Part shown: positions 43,984 to 54,038 of the stretch, one piece after another
Layout: every line of letters begins with the position of its first letter
Position numbering within the stretch: the stretch's first letter is position 1
Assembly (NCBI RefSeq): GCF_009925085.1
Contig: NZ_JAABNR010000011.1
Location: 1 to 64,000, forward strand
Source: Stagnihabitans tardus
Lineage (GTDB): Bacteria; Pseudomonadota; Alphaproteobacteria; Rhodobacterales; Rhodobacteraceae
Direction: 5' to 3'
Length of the DNA: 64,000 nt
The notes under the pieces: generated by a model
What the model saw: only the letters and a program-made list of their open reading frames with translations
What the model was told of the DNA's origin: nothing
The model's database searches: none
Made by a program: the position numbers and the translations under genes

Positions 43984-44427
43984 ATGATCGTTCAGATTGC
44001 GGTCGGCACGGGGCTATTGCTGATCAACATCCTGATGGCTGCCGTGGCCGCCATGGCGCTGGAGGTCCTTTTCGTCCGCCTGCATCCCTGGCTGATGCGC
44101 GAGCCGCATCGGCCCAAGCTCGTGGCCCTTCTGGCCGGGGTCTCGCTTTGGGTCCTGGGGGTGATCACCTGCGGGACCTGGATCTGGGCCATGGCCTATG
44201 ACTGGCTGGGCGCCTTCGACAACATCGAGGACGCTTTGTATTTCTCGCTGGTGGCCTATACGACGCTGGGCCTGGGCGACATTGTCCCCGCGCCGGAATG
44301 GCGGATCCTCGCGGGGATGGAGGCGGCGAACGGCTTTCTGAACTTCGGCCTGCTCACTGCGCTCCTCATCGAGGCCTTTCGGCAAATCCGCCTGGGCCAG
44401 GTCGAACAAAGCCGCCGCATCCGTTAG
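43984..44427 (+). CDS. Two-TM potassium-channel-like ion channel protein
   Basis: A 147-residue membrane protein with hydrophobic segments at about 4-30, 50-72 and 108-130 and a pore loop [24 protein letters not shown] is in the place of the K+ filter TVGYGD, so the Ion_trans_2 fold is likely but selectivity is uncertain. The start at 43984 follows GGGGCGGC; TM1 begins at once. Its stop overlaps the Hint gene stop tail-to-tail at TTAG (44424-44427). Confidence 0.75.
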   Translation: MIVQIAVGTGLLLINILMAAVAAMALEVLFVRLHPWLMREPHRPKLVALLAGVSLWVLGVITCGTWIWAMAYDWLGAFDNIEDALYFSLVAYTTLGLGDIVPAPEWRILAGMEAANGFLNFGLLTALLIEAFRQIRLGQVEQSRRIR

Positions 44428-45011
44428 GCCCAAAGCCGCGCCTCGCGCCGGGAGAGGAAGGCGCGGGCCTCTTCCAGGTCCAGCGTCGGGAAGAAGCTGT
44501 CCATCGACATGGGCCCCGCACCCTCGATCACCCCGGGGCAGCGCAGAAGCACGCCCGAATTGGCGAAGACCACCTCTTCATCGGCGAAAAGCGGGGTGAT
44601 GACCTCGGCCTTCTGTTTCACGCGCGACAGGAAGGGCAGGGAGCCGAGCGCTTCGGCGGGGATCAGCACGAAGGGCGCCGCGCCGATTTCGGGGTCGTCC
44701 AGGGTCGAGACCAGGATCGGCTGGCGCGGCAGAAGGCAGAGGTCGGAACAGGCGTCCATATAGCCGCCGGGCAGAAGCAGGGTCTCGATCTCGGCCTCGC
44801 GGCGGTCGAGGCCGAGGATGCGGGCCAACCCGCCGTCCAGCGTCTGGACCCGGTCACCGCGTGACAAGGCGGTCACATCGCGCCAGCCGCAGTCGGTTTC
44901 CACCCGGGTTCCGGCGACAAGGCCGGTCAGGACGGCTGCGCTGGTCAGGCTCTCCAGCGGCGGAACGGCGGCGATGTCTTCGGCAAAGCGGGTGAAGTCT
45001 TTCATGAACAT
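44424..45011 (-). CDS. Hint-domain (hedgehog/intein) protein without splicing Cys
   Basis: A 195-residue protein matching the Hint-domain proteins of Rhodobacteraceae: GLVAGTRVETDCGWRDVTAL and SRGDRVQTLDGG are the opening block, followed by LLLPGGYMDACSDLCLLPRQ and VLIPAEALG. The Cys/Ser that starts a working Hint domain before the GT.V block is absent (TGLVAGT), so autoproteolysis is unlikely. The start at 45011 follows GGAGGAAAA; an upstream ATG at 45125 lacks a ribosome site. These proteins often sit near type I exporters; export is possible but there is no signal peptide. Confidence 0.8.
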   Translation of the reverse strand: MFMKDFTRFAEDIAAVPPLESLTSAAVLTGLVAGTRVETDCGWRDVTALSRGDRVQTLDGGLARILGLDRREAEIETLLLPGGYMDACSDLCLLPRQPILVSTLDDPEIGAAPFVLIPAEALGSLPFLSRVKQKAEVITPLFADEEVVFANSGVLLRCPGVIEGAGPMSMDSFFPTLDLEEARAFLSRREARLWA

Positions 45012-45180
45012 GGGCTTTTCCTCCGGTTTTAATCTCTGTGGCGCCCCCGTTTCCCTGTGCCCAATCGGCTCCTGAATCTTGCCTTTATTTCGACGCGGCA
45101 GCGACATCATCGCGGCTTTGTCCATATGGGCGACACAATCCCGCCCGAAGCCTTGACGGCTTCGCGGAAGGTTCCACGGA

Positions 45181-45195
45181 TTAGCATGTCGTTAA
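45181..45195. promoter_or_regulatory. CtrA-like box upstream of the Hint-domain gene
   Basis: TTAG-CATGTCG-TTAA (7 of 8) lies 170 bp before the Hint start and 44 bp after the EamA stop. If used, the Hint transcript would have a leader of roughly 130 nt. Confidence 0.45.
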
Positions 45196-45238
45196 GCAAC
45201 AATCGGCGCGCTGCGCGGGGCCCGAATCGCGGGACGAC

Positions 45239-46081
45239 TCAGGTCTTGCGGGTCAACAGCGCGACACCGCAGGCGACGATGATGGCCGATCCGGCCAAAG
45301 TCATGGCATCGGGGTGTTCGCCAAAGACCGCGACCGACAGGATCAGGGCAAAGACAAGGCGGGAATAGCGGAAGGGGGTGACGGCCGAGACCTCTCCGCT
45401 GCGCATCGCTATGGTCAGGGCGGCGTAACCAGAGACCCCGAAGACTATGGCACCGGCCAATAGGCCGGGGGTCTCGATGGCTTTGATCCCGGTCCAGAAG
45501 GACAGGACCACCCCGGCCAAGGCCAGAACCCCAAACCCCGCCGTCCCCAGCTGCACATTCGACAGAGCGAGGGGCGCCGCCCTCGTGGCCAGGTCCCGCC
45601 CGGCAAAGCCCAGCATCCCCGCCACGGCCAAAAGCGACAGCGGCGTAAAGGTCTCTCCCCCGGGCCGGATGATGAGCAAGACTGCGAGGAACCCCACCCC
45701 GATCAGGGTCCAGCGAAAGACCCCGACCCTCTCGCCAAACAGCACCGCCGCCGCTGGCACCACGATCAGGGGCGTCGCCTGCAGAATGGCCGAGGTCGAG
45801 GACAAGGGCGTCAGCGCAATCGCCAGGGCATAAAACAGCCGCCCCACGATCTCGAAGCCCGACCGCACCGCCATGGTCCGCGTCAGCACCCCGCGCGGCA
45901 GGGGGGCCTCGCCGCGCCTCAGCGCCAGAAGGGCGAAGAAGGCCATCCCGCACAGGCCCTCGATCAGGAGGATTTCCCCCAGCGGCACTGCTCCGGCGGC
46001 TTTCTTCAGGAAAGCGTCCTCGATGGCGAAACCCGCCATCGAGGCCATCATCCACAAGGCACCCCGCAGATTGGGGGTCAC
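45239..46081 (-). CDS. EamA-family (DMT superfamily) transporter
   Basis: A 280-residue inner-membrane protein with about ten membrane helices in two EamA repeats (about 5-135 and 145-278). Signatures: [10 protein letters not shown] between helices, [20 protein letters not shown] and [19 protein letters not shown]. Substrate unknown; amino-acid or metabolite export is typical. The GTG start overlaps the dapA stop (GTGA), so it is translated after dapA. Confidence 0.9.
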   Translation of the reverse strand: MTPNLRGALWMMASMAGFAIEDAFLKKAAGAVPLGEILLIEGLCGMAFFALLALRRGEAPLPRGVLTRTMAVRSGFEIVGRLFYALAIALTPLSSTSAILQATPLIVVPAAAVLFGERVGVFRWTLIGVGFLAVLLIIRPGGETFTPLSLLAVAGMLGFAGRDLATRAAPLALSNVQLGTAGFGVLALAGVVLSFWTGIKAIETPGLLAGAIVFGVSGYAALTIAMRSGEVSAVTPFRYSRLVFALILSVAVFGEHPDAMTLAGSAIIVACGVALLTRKT

Positions 46082-46950
46082 AGGATGCCTGCGAACTCCA
46101 TCGCCGCCTTGATTTTCGCCTTGGTCCCGTCAGTGAGGCCGACCAGCGGCAGCCGCACCTCCTCCGAGCACTTGCCCAAGAGCGACAGGCCATATTTCGC
46201 CCCGGCCAGACCCGGCTCGATGAAGATCGCCTCATGCAGCGGCATCAGGCGGTCTTGATACTCCAGCGCCTTGGCGTAATCGCCCTTCAGCGTCGCCTCC
46301 TGGAACTCGGCGCAGAGGCGCGGAGCCACATTGGCGGTCACCGAGATGCAGCCCACGCCACCATGGGCGTTGAAGCCCAGGGCCGTGGCATCCTCGCCCG
46401 AAAGCTGGATGAAGTTCTTGCCGCAGGACGCGCGTTGCTGCGAGACCCGCTCGATCTTGCCGGTGGCATCCTTGACGCCCACGATGCGCGGCAGTTTCGC
46501 CAGCACGCCCATGGTCTCGGGCGACATGTCGACGACCGACCGGCCGGGGATGTTGTAGATGATGATCGGCAGATTGCAGCAATCATGCAGCGCGGTGAAA
46601 TGCGCGATCAGACCGGCTTGCGTCGGCTTGTTGTAATAGGGCGTCACGACCAGGGCCGCATCAGCGCCCACCTTTTCGGCGAACTGGATCAGGCCGATCC
46701 CCTCGGCCGTGTTGTTCGACCCCGCCCCGGCGATGACCTGGATGCGGCCACGGACGGCCTTGATGACCTCTTCGATCACCAGGCGGTGCTCTTCATGGGA
46801 CAGCGTCGGGCTCTCACCGGTCGTCCCCACAGGAACGAGCCCATGCGTGCCCTGTTCGATGTGCCACTCCACCAGGTGTTTCAGCGCGTCCAGATCCACG
46901 GCGCCGTTCTTGAACGGCGTGACCAAGGCAGGGAAGGACCCTTTGAACAT
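46078..46950 (-). CDS. dapA: 4-hydroxy-tetrahydrodipicolinate synthase
   Basis: A 290-residue tetrameric enzyme that condenses pyruvate with aspartate semialdehyde, the first committed step of lysine and meso-DAP synthesis. It shows [28 protein letters not shown] (Tyr), [12 protein letters not shown] and the Schiff-base lysine in [11 protein letters not shown] strong match over full length. Coupled to an EamA exporter gene, which may export an overflow amino acid (inference). Confidence 0.97.
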   Translation of the reverse strand: MFKGSFPALVTPFKNGAVDLDALKHLVEWHIEQGTHGLVPVGTTGESPTLSHEEHRLVIEEVIKAVRGRIQVIAGAGSNNTAEGIGLIQFAEKVGADAALVVTPYYNKPTQAGLIAHFTALHDCCNLPIIIYNIPGRSVVDMSPETMGVLAKLPRIVGVKDATGKIERVSQQRASCGKNFIQLSGEDATALGFNAHGGVGCISVTANVAPRLCAEFQEATLKGDYAKALEYQDRLMPLHEAIFIEPGLAGAKYGLSLLGKCSEEVRLPLVGLTDGTKAKIKAAMEFAGIL

Positions 46951-47095
46951 GGTAACGTCTCCTCATGGATTGGAGGGCCGGATTCGGCCCATTTCGCGTG
47001 CGCCTTCCTTAACGGCATGGCGGGCTCTTGCCAAGAAGGCGCGATCACGGGAAATCGAGTTGTGGGGGCGCGGGGCTTGGGGCAGATTCGGGGGC

Positions 47096-49045
47096 ATGAC
47101 CCGTATCTTCTCCCGTCTTGCCGCCGTGGCGCTCGCCACGCTCCTTGCCCTGCCTGCCCAGGCCGACCGCGCGACCGAGGTCAAAGCCTTTGCCGCCGCA
47201 CAGCGCCTCGTCGAGGCCAAGGACTGGGAGGCGGCCCGCGCCACGGCCCAGGGCGCCGGTGCCATCGGCGCCGACCTGGTGGAATGGCAGCGCCTGCGGG
47301 CGGGTGAGGGGCTTCTTGGCGATTACGAGGCATTCCTCTCCCGCCGCCCCGATTGGCCCGGCCTGCCCTTCCTGAAGGGGGCGGGGGAAAAGGCCGTGGC
47401 GCGGTCCTCGACGCCCGACCGGATCATCGCCTATTTCGGCCCCGACGCGCCCAAATCCGCCGCGGGCGCCCTGGCCCTCGCCGGGGCGCTCCAGGCCAAG
47501 GGCCGCGCCGCCGATGCCGAGGCCGTCATGGCCAAGGCCTGGGTGGAGCTGGAATTCTCGGCCGAGGAGCAGGACCAAGCCCTGCAATCCTATGGCGCCT
47601 CGCTGAAAGTGGCCCATGAACTGCGGCTCGACCGGCTCCTCTGGGCAGGCGACCGCGCAGGTGAGGCCACGCGGATGCTGCCCCTGGTCGATGCCGGCTG
47701 GCAGGCGCTCGCCCGCGCCCGCATGGCGATCCGCGCCGACAAGGAGGGCCTGACCGCGTTGATCAAAGCCGTGCCCCCGGGCCTTTCTGGCGATCCGGGC
47801 CTCGCCTATGACCGCTTCCTCTACCGGATGCGCCACGACAGCTACAAAGAGGCCGCGACGCTGATCCTGGAACGCTCGGGCTCGGCGCGGGAGCTTGGCG
47901 ACCCCCAGGCCTGGGCCGAGCGCCGCGCCAGCCTCACCCGCTGGCTGATGCGCAATGGCGAGGCCAAGACCGCCTACCGCGTCGCCTCCAGCCACAAGCT
48001 GACCGATCTCGGCGACCGGGCCGACCTGGAATTTCTCGCGGGCTTCATCGCCCTGCGGAAACTGGGCGACCCTTCCCTGGCGCTGACGCATTTCCGCCAC
48101 CTGACCGAGGCCGGGACCGCGATCACCAAGGCGCGCGGCCATTACTGGATGGGCCGGGCCGAAGAGGCCATGGGCGATCCCGCCGCCAAGGCGAGCTACC
48201 AGGCGGCGGCCAAGCATCAGACCAGCTATTACGGGCTTCTGGCGGCCGAGAAGCTGGGGCTGAGCCTCGACAAATCGCTTCTCTCCAAGGCGCCGCCGCC
48301 CGGCGACTGGAAGACCTCGCGGATGGCGGGGTCTTCGGTGCTGGCTGCGGCGCGGCTTCTGGCCGATGCCGGGCAGGAGCAGATGTCGGCGCGGTTCCTT
48401 CTGCACCTGGGCGAAAGCCTGTCGGATGACGAGCTTGGCACGCTGGCCGCCATGTCGCTGGGCGATGGCGAATACCGCAGCGCCCTGGTCCTGGCCAAGG
48501 CGGCGGCGGAACGCGGGGTGATCTTCCCCGGCGCCTATTTCCCCGTGCCCGACATGGTGCCCGACAAGCTGATGGTCTCGCGCGCCCTGGCCCTGGCCAT
48601 CGCCCGGCGCGAAAGCGAGTTCGACCCCGAGGCGCGGTCCTCCGCGGGCGCCCTGGGCCTGATGCAGGTCCTGGCCACGACCGGGGAGAAGGTCGCCCGC
48701 GACATGGGAATGGAGTTCTCGGCGGCGAAACTGGGCTCGGATCCGGCCTATAACGTCCAGATCGGCGCGGCTTACCTGCGCGAGATGGCCGACCAGTTCG
48801 GCGCCTCGGTCGCGCTGATCGCCAGCGGCTATAACGCGGGGCCAAGGCGCCCGGTGGGCTGGATCGAGGCCTTCGGCGACCCGCGCAGTCCCGAGGTCGA
48901 CGTGGTGGATTGGGTCGAGACCATCCCCTTCACCGAGACCCGGACCTATGTGATGCGGGTGGTCGAAGGCGTGGTGATCTACCGCGCCAAGCTGAAGGGC
49001 GTGGCGGGACCGGTCCGGGTGACCGCCGAGCTGACGGGACGCTAG
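47096..49045 (+). CDS. slt: Soluble lytic murein transglycosylase (Slt70 type)
   Basis: A 649-residue periplasmic enzyme that cleaves peptidoglycan to 1,6-anhydromuropeptides. Sec signal peptide SRLAAVALATLLALPAQA, then a superhelical region of short helices (about 25-480), then the catalytic domain (about 490-645) with ALAIARRESEFDPEARSSAG (catalytic Glu) and LGLMQVLATTG, NAGPRRP and TRTYVMRVVEG. Full length for Slt70. The start at 47096 is the first ATG before the signal peptide. Confidence 0.93.
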   Translation: MTRIFSRLAAVALATLLALPAQADRATEVKAFAAAQRLVEAKDWEAARATAQGAGAIGADLVEWQRLRAGEGLLGDYEAFLSRRPDWPGLPFLKGAGEKAVARSSTPDRIIAYFGPDAPKSAAGALALAGALQAKGRAADAEAVMAKAWVELEFSAEEQDQALQSYGASLKVAHELRLDRLLWAGDRAGEATRMLPLVDAGWQALARARMAIRADKEGLTALIKAVPPGLSGDPGLAYDRFLYRMRHDSYKEAATLILERSGSARELGDPQAWAERRASLTRWLMRNGEAKTAYRVASSHKLTDLGDRADLEFLAGFIALRKLGDPSLALTHFRHLTEAGTAITKARGHYWMGRAEEAMGDPAAKASYQAAAKHQTSYYGLLAAEKLGLSLDKSLLSKAPPPGDWKTSRMAGSSVLAAARLLADAGQEQMSARFLLHLGESLSDDELGTLAAMSLGDGEYRSALVLAKAAAERGVIFPGAYFPVPDMVPDKLMVSRALALAIARRESEFDPEARSSAGALGLMQVLATTGEKVARDMGMEFSAAKLGSDPAYNVQIGAAYLREMADQFGASVALIASGYNAGPRRPVGWIEAFGDPRSPEVDVVDWVETIPFTETRTYVMRVVEGVVIYRAKLKGVAGPVRVTAELTGR

Positions 49046-49060
49046 GCGGCTGAGGTCGCA

Positions 49061-49110
49061 GGGGGGCGCTGCCCCCCTCACCCCCCGGAGATATTTGAGC
49101 CAAATTGAAA
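49061..49110 (+). repeat. Family D unit after slt
   Basis: GGGGGGCGCTGCCCCCC hairpin followed by TCACCCCCCGGAGATATTTG and AGCCAAATTGAAAG. It occupies the gap between the convergent slt and glycosyltransferase genes and reads in the slt direction. Confidence 0.7.
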
Positions 49111-49114
49111 GCGA

Positions 49115-50662
49115 TCAGGGTTTCAGCCAGAGGCCGAGGTCGATGGGCTTGCCCGAGCCGAGGTCCAGGCCCTGGATGCGGGTCAGTTCCGGCAGGGTCG
49201 TGTCCAGGCTCGGGGCGGCGATGAGCTGGCAGCCGGGGGCTTGCAGGATCGCGGGCAGGTCCTCGGGCGCGGCCAGGCGGACCTTGGCATCGGTGGTGAA
49301 GACGATCGAGGGTTCGTTGAAGCCCGTGACGCTGAAGGCGCAATCCGGGTGCTGGGCGGAGATCGCGGCCAGTTGCGGGGCGGGCCAAAGGTATGTGGTG
49401 CGCGCAAGCGTCGGGAAGAGCGTGGCGTTGAAGGCAAAGCCCGCCAGCGCCAGGGCTGCCGTGGTGGCCAGGGTCCCATGGCGCAGCGCCGCCACGGTCA
49501 GAAGTGCTGCCAGGGCGATGAAGAGGGCTCCGGGCAGGGCGAGGGGCGAGAGGCCCTGGCCAAAGCCGCGCAGGGTGACCTCCAGGGCGGCCAGCAGGAT
49601 CAGGGGCAGGAAGGCGGGCAGAAGCGCGGGCCAGCGCGGTTTGGCGGCGCTGGCCACGGCGCCAAGGAGCAGCGCCAGGGCGGGCCAGGTCGGCAGGGTA
49701 TAGTGGATGAGCTTGGTGGGGGTCAGTTCAAAGACCAGGAAGGTCGGCAGGGCCCAGGCCAGGGCAAAGATCACCACGGGCGAGCGCCGCGCCCGCCAGA
49801 GCGCCGGCAGGCTCGCCGCCAGGACCATCGACCCCGGCCAGAAGGTCAGCCACAGCGCGGCCAGGTAAGACCCGGGCGGCGCGCCGTGGTTCTCTTGCGC
49901 CGTGGCGACCTTGCCCAGCATATCGCGGCCCAAGGAGGCGCTCCAGAATTCCCCGCCCGAGACATAGGAAATCGCGACATACCAGGGCACCGCGATCACC
50001 AGCATCAGGGCCAGGCCCCAGGGGCTCCAGAGCCGGCGCAGGGTCCGCGTCTCGCGGCCATAAAGCGACAGGGCCCCCAGCGCCAGAAGCACGACCATGG
50101 GCCCCAGCGGTCCCTTGACCAAGAGCGAGACGCCAAGCGCCGCCCAGAAGCCCAGCCGCCAGCGGCCCGGGTCGCCCGTCCAGGCCCGGGCCACCACGGC
50201 CATGGACACCGCCACCGTGGCCAGCAAAGTCGCATCGGTCTTGGCCAGATGCGCCTCGATCCCCAGCATCACCGAGGCCGCCAGCGCCACCGAGGCCAAA
50301 AGCGCCCCCTCCGCCGTCAGAAGCCTGCGCCCGATGGCATGGGTCGCCGCCACCGCGACCATGGCGGCCAGAAGGCTCACCAGCCGGTAAGACCAGATCG
50401 CATCCGGCTGCCCCGTCACCTTGGCCGCCGCCACCTGCAGCCAATAGATCCCCACGGGTTTCTTGTACCGCGGCATCTCGGCAAAGCGGATGTCGATCAT
50501 GTCCCCGCTCGCCGCCATCTGCCGCGAGGCTTGGGAGAACAGGACCTCGTCCCGGTCCAGCGGCGGCAGGGAGAACAGCCCCGGCAGCCCGCAGGCCAGC
50601 ATCACCGCCAGGGCCAGAAAGACCCCGCGCCCCGCCTGAACCTGCCGTGTCAGCCAGCCCAT
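49115..50662 (-). CDS. ArnT-like (PMT/GT39-type) membrane glycosyltransferase
   Basis: A 515-residue protein with about a dozen membrane helices. It carries SLPPLDRDEVLFSQASRQMA (the acidic DE loop after TM1), MPRYKKPVGIYWLQVAAAK and ELTPTKLIHYTLPTWPALAL, which are typical of ArnT-like 4-aminoarabinose/dolichol-type transferases using polyprenyl-phosphate sugars. The acceptor could be lipid A or another envelope glycan. Start at 50662 follows AAAGAGG. A family D unit lies between this gene and folC. Confidence 0.87.
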   Translation of the reverse strand: MGWLTRQVQAGRGVFLALAVMLACGLPGLFSLPPLDRDEVLFSQASRQMAASGDMIDIRFAEMPRYKKPVGIYWLQVAAAKVTGQPDAIWSYRLVSLLAAMVAVAATHAIGRRLLTAEGALLASVALAASVMLGIEAHLAKTDATLLATVAVSMAVVARAWTGDPGRWRLGFWAALGVSLLVKGPLGPMVVLLALGALSLYGRETRTLRRLWSPWGLALMLVIAVPWYVAISYVSGGEFWSASLGRDMLGKVATAQENHGAPPGSYLAALWLTFWPGSMVLAASLPALWRARRSPVVIFALAWALPTFLVFELTPTKLIHYTLPTWPALALLLGAVASAAKPRWPALLPAFLPLILLAALEVTLRGFGQGLSPLALPGALFIALAALLTVAALRHGTLATTAALALAGFAFNATLFPTLARTTYLWPAPQLAAISAQHPDCAFSVTGFNEPSIVFTTDAKVRLAAPEDLPAILQAPGCQLIAAPSLDTTLPELTRIQGLDLGSGKPIDLGLWLKP

Positions 50663-50670
50663 CCTGCCTC

Positions 50671-50719
50671 TTTCATACTTGCACAAATATCCCGGGGGTC
50701 CGGGGGCAGAGCCCCCGGC
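50671..50719 (-). repeat. Family D unit after folC
   Basis: On the minus strand: GGGGGCTCTGCCCCC, then GGACCCCCGGGATATTTGTG and CAAGTATGAAAG. It reads in the folC direction and ends just before the ribosome site of the next gene. Confidence 0.7.
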
Positions 50720-50732
50720 GCGTGCCGCCAGA

Positions 50733-51998
50733 TCAGCCGTTTTCCCGCAGGACCGTGCCCGCCAGGTAGAGGGACCCGCAGATCAGCACCCGCGCCGAGG
50801 GCTCCACCGCCGCGATCTCGCTCAAAGCCTCGGCGACCGAGCCCGAGACCGTGGCCCTGATCCCCGCCGCCCGCGCCGCATCGCAGGTCACTTCGGCGGG
50901 CAGGGTGTTCTTCTCGCCGGGGATCGAGACCGCCCGCAGCGTCTCGGCCACCGGGGCCAGGGGCTCCATATAGCCGCGCACATCCTTGGTGTTGATCATG
51001 CCGCAGATCAGATGGGTGGGCCGTCGTGCCATCCGCGCCAGCGTCGAGGCCACCGCCTGACCGCCGGCCGGGTTGTGGCCGCCGTCGAGCCAAAGCTCCA
51101 CCCCCGGCGCCAGATCGACCAGCGGGCCGGTCTTCAGCCGCTGCATCCGGGCGGGCCAGAAAGCCTTGGTCACCGCCGCCTCGCAGGCGGCAGGACTGGC
51201 GCCCAGGTGCCGCAAGGCCATCAGCGCCGCCCCGGCGTTCTGGATCTGATGCGGACCGGGCAGGTTGGGCAGGGGCAGGTCGAGAAGCCCGTTCTCGTCC
51301 TGGAAGACCAGCCGCCCATGTTCCTCATGCACATGCCAGTGCTGCCCAAAGGCCAGGACCGGGGCGCCGACCTTCATGGCCCGCGCCTCGATCACCGCAA
51401 GGCCCGCATCGTCCTGCGGCCCGATGATCACCGGAACCCCGCGCTTGATGATCCCGGCCTTCTCGAAGGCGATCTCGGGCAGGGTCTCGCCCAGGTATTG
51501 CTGGTGGTCGATCGAGACCGGGGTGATGATGGTCAATGCGGGGTGATCGACGACATTGGTCGCATCCAGCCGCCCGCCAAGACCGACCTCCAGCAGCGTG
51601 TAATCCGCCTTGACCCGCGAGAAGGCCAGGAAGGCCGCGCAGGTGGTGATCTCGAAGAAGGTGATCTCTTCGCCGCCGTTCTGCGCCACGCATTCGTCCA
51701 GCAAAGCGGTCAGCGCGGGCTCGGAGATCAGCTCTCCGGCCAGGCGGATGCGCTCATGGAACCAGGCCAGGTGCGGGGAGGTATAGGCATGGGTCACCTT
51801 GCCATCGGCCTCGAGGCCTGCGCGGATCATGGCCTGGGTCGAGCCCTTGCCATTGGTCCCCGCGATATGGATCACCGGGGGCAGATGCCGCTCCGGATTG
51901 CCCATCGCGGCCAGCAGCCGATGCACGCGGTCCATCGTCAGGTCGATGATCTTCGGATGAAAGCTCATCATCCGTTCGAGGATCGCATCCGAGCTCAT
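50733..51998 (-). CDS. folC: Bifunctional folylpolyglutamate/dihydrofolate synthase
   Basis: A 421-residue Mur-ligase-fold enzyme that adds glutamate to folates. P-loop [61 protein letters not shown] and [12 protein letters not shown] are all conserved. Its ATG overlaps the accD stop (ATGA), so accD-folC form one transcriptional unit, a common alphaproteobacterial arrangement. Confidence 0.96.
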   Translation of the reverse strand: MSSDAILERMMSFHPKIIDLTMDRVHRLLAAMGNPERHLPPVIHIAGTNGKGSTQAMIRAGLEADGKVTHAYTSPHLAWFHERIRLAGELISEPALTALLDECVAQNGGEEITFFEITTCAAFLAFSRVKADYTLLEVGLGGRLDATNVVDHPALTIITPVSIDHQQYLGETLPEIAFEKAGIIKRGVPVIIGPQDDAGLAVIEARAMKVGAPVLAFGQHWHVHEEHGRLVFQDENGLLDLPLPNLPGPHQIQNAGAALMALRHLGASPAACEAAVTKAFWPARMQRLKTGPLVDLAPGVELWLDGGHNPAGGQAVASTLARMARRPTHLICGMINTKDVRGYMEPLAPVAETLRAVSIPGEKNTLPAEVTCDAARAAGIRATVSGSVAEALSEIAAVEPSARVLICGSLYLAGTVLRENG

Positions 51999-52885
51999 TT
52001 CGTCGCCGGAGCCGTCAGCTCGCCCTTGATCGCCGGCGGCTGGCCCGTCAGCATGCGCAGGATGGTGACGAGCTCGTCCTTCAATTCCTTGCGGTGGGTC
52101 ACCCGGTCAAGCATCCCGTGGTCCAGAAGGTATTCGGCGCGCTGGAAGCCCTCGGGCAGCTTCTCGCGGATGGTTTGCTCGATGACGCGCGGGCCCGCGA
52201 AGCAGATCAGCGCATTGGGCTCGGCCATCTGGATATCGCCCAGCATGGCGTAAGAGGCCGTCACGCCGCCCGTCGTCGGATGGGTCAGGACGGTGACATA
52301 GGGCAGGCCCGCCTCGCGGACCATCTGCACGGCGACGGTCGTGCGGGGCATCTGCATCAGGGACAGGATCCCCTCTTGCATCCGCGCGCCACCGGCTGCG
52401 GTAAAGACCACCAGTGGCCGCTTGTGCTTGACCGCCGCCTGGGCCGCCGCGACCATGGCATTGCCCACGAACATGCCCATCGAGCCCGCCATGAAGCTGA
52501 AATCCTGCGCCACGGCCACGATGGGGGTGCGGGCGATCTCGCCCTCGGCCACCAGCATGGCCTCGCGCTCACCGCTGGCCTTTTGCGCGGCCTTCAACCG
52601 GTCGGGGTATTTCTTCTGGTCGCGGAAATGCAGCGGGTCCACGATGGGCTCGGGGACCTTCACCTCGGTGAAGATGCCGCCATCGAAAAGCGCGGTGAAG
52701 CGTTCGCGCGGGCTGATCGCCATGTGGTGATCGCAAGAGGTGCAGACATTCTGGTTGTCGGCCAGTTCACGATGGAACAGCATCGTCCCGCATTCCGGGC
52801 ACTTGGTCCACAGATTGTCGGGCGTTTCGCGCCGCGAGAAGAGCGAGTTGATCTTCGGGCGGACGTAATTCGTGATCCAGTTCAT
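51995..52885 (-). CDS. accD: Acetyl-CoA carboxylase carboxyltransferase subunit beta
   Basis: A 296-residue subunit that with AccA transfers the carboxyl group from biotin to acetyl-CoA, committing carbon to fatty acids. The N-terminal zinc ribbon is intact ([20 protein letters not shown], then CTSC). The crotonase-like core shows [31 protein letters not shown] and [17 protein letters not shown]. Overlaps folC. Confidence 0.97.
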   Translation of the reverse strand: MNWITNYVRPKINSLFSRRETPDNLWTKCPECGTMLFHRELADNQNVCTSCDHHMAISPRERFTALFDGGIFTEVKVPEPIVDPLHFRDQKKYPDRLKAAQKASGEREAMLVAEGEIARTPIVAVAQDFSFMAGSMGMFVGNAMVAAAQAAVKHKRPLVVFTAAGGARMQEGILSLMQMPRTTVAVQMVREAGLPYVTVLTHPTTGGVTASYAMLGDIQMAEPNALICFAGPRVIEQTIREKLPEGFQRAEYLLDHGMLDRVTHRKELKDELVTILRMLTGQPPAIKGELTAPATK

Positions 52886-52949
52886 GGGCGGCTGGCCTTT
52901 TCGGTCATTCTGCTGGGCTCGAAATAAGCCCTGGACGCGGGAAAAGCAA

Positions 52950-53861
52950 TCAGACCCGCAACAAGAGCCGCGCGGAAAGCCAGCCCACCAGCAAAGTCAG
53001 GAAATCGCTGGCCATCCAGGGCAGAAGCGCCATGCCCCTTGCGTCCAGCGTGTAAAGCGCCAGACCGTTCATCGGCCCCTTGAGCCCGATGAGCAAAAGG
53101 CTCTGCGCCAGGAGCGCCGATTGCAAGCCGATGGCGGCGCCAAGGCTGCCCGTTCGCGCCGTCAGGTCGGCCGCCGCCATGCCATAGGCCAGGGCCCAGA
53201 CCAGCGACAGGGGGGCGAGCTCTCCGGTCGCACTGGGCGCGCCCTGCGACAGGGCAAAGAGCGCGGCGGGCAGGCCCATCCAGACCCAGCTCGGCTGCCA
53301 GCGCGCCGCAAGCTGCTGTTGCAGGAAGCCGCGATAGATCACCTCGTTGGCCAGGGCCATGACCACCAGCGCCGGAAGCGCCAGGGGCAGCCAGGCCAGC
53401 ACCTGCCCCAAGTCCCTCCCGGTGGCCACGGCAGGGCCCTGGGCCAAAAGCGGCAAGAGCCCCAGCCCCAGGGCGCAAAGCGGCAGGAAGCCCGCCAGGA
53501 AATCGCCCTTCAGCCGTGCGGTCGCGCCCAAGAGGCTCACGGGCCCCCGCCCCGTCACCAGGGCGACCGCCAGCACGAAGACCCCCATGACCGGCAGCGT
53601 CATCAAGAGATTGCCCACCACGCCGAAGGGCGTCAGTCCGAGCGACAGATTCAACAGCGCCACAGGCCCGAAGAGCGGCCCCATGAGCCCCCGCACAACC
53701 TGGGACATCAGCGCCTGCGCCACGTCTCCAAGCAGGACAAGCAGGGCAAAGACCGCAAGGATGCGCCAAAGCTCGGCCCGCCCGCGCGCAGGCGCCGCAA
53801 AGCCGGTCAAGGGCGCATAGGCCGCGCCATGGTGGGGCATTGGATCGGGCGTGTCGGACAT
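52950..53861 (-). CDS. CPBP-family intramembrane protein with altered protease motif
   Basis: A 303-residue protein with about eight membrane helices and the CPBP/Abi fold. Motif 1, normally EExxxRG, reads [11 protein letters not shown], so the first catalytic Glu is replaced by Asn; the later His motif is also not clear. This may be an inactive or chaperone-like member. The start at 53861 follows GGAGGCAGA. A 90-nt non-coding region then separates it from accD. Confidence 0.78.
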   Translation of the reverse strand: MSDTPDPMPHHGAAYAPLTGFAAPARGRAELWRILAVFALLVLLGDVAQALMSQVVRGLMGPLFGPVALLNLSLGLTPFGVVGNLLMTLPVMGVFVLAVALVTGRGPVSLLGATARLKGDFLAGFLPLCALGLGLLPLLAQGPAVATGRDLGQVLAWLPLALPALVVMALANEVIYRGFLQQQLAARWQPSWVWMGLPAALFALSQGAPSATGELAPLSLVWALAYGMAAADLTARTGSLGAAIGLQSALLAQSLLLIGLKGPMNGLALYTLDARGMALLPWMASDFLTLLVGWLSARLLLRV

Positions 53862-54038
53862 TCTGCCTCCTGGTGGGCGTTCCGGTTCTGGCATTCCGGC
53901 GGGCAATCCGGGGGCATTTCGCGCGTCCGAGCCTAACCCTGTGGCGCCCGGGGCGCAATGCCAAGGCGCTTCTTGGCGCGGGCCTTGCGGCAAGGGGGGC
54001 GGGTCGCTATCGCTGGAGCGAACAATCCTGGACACGCC

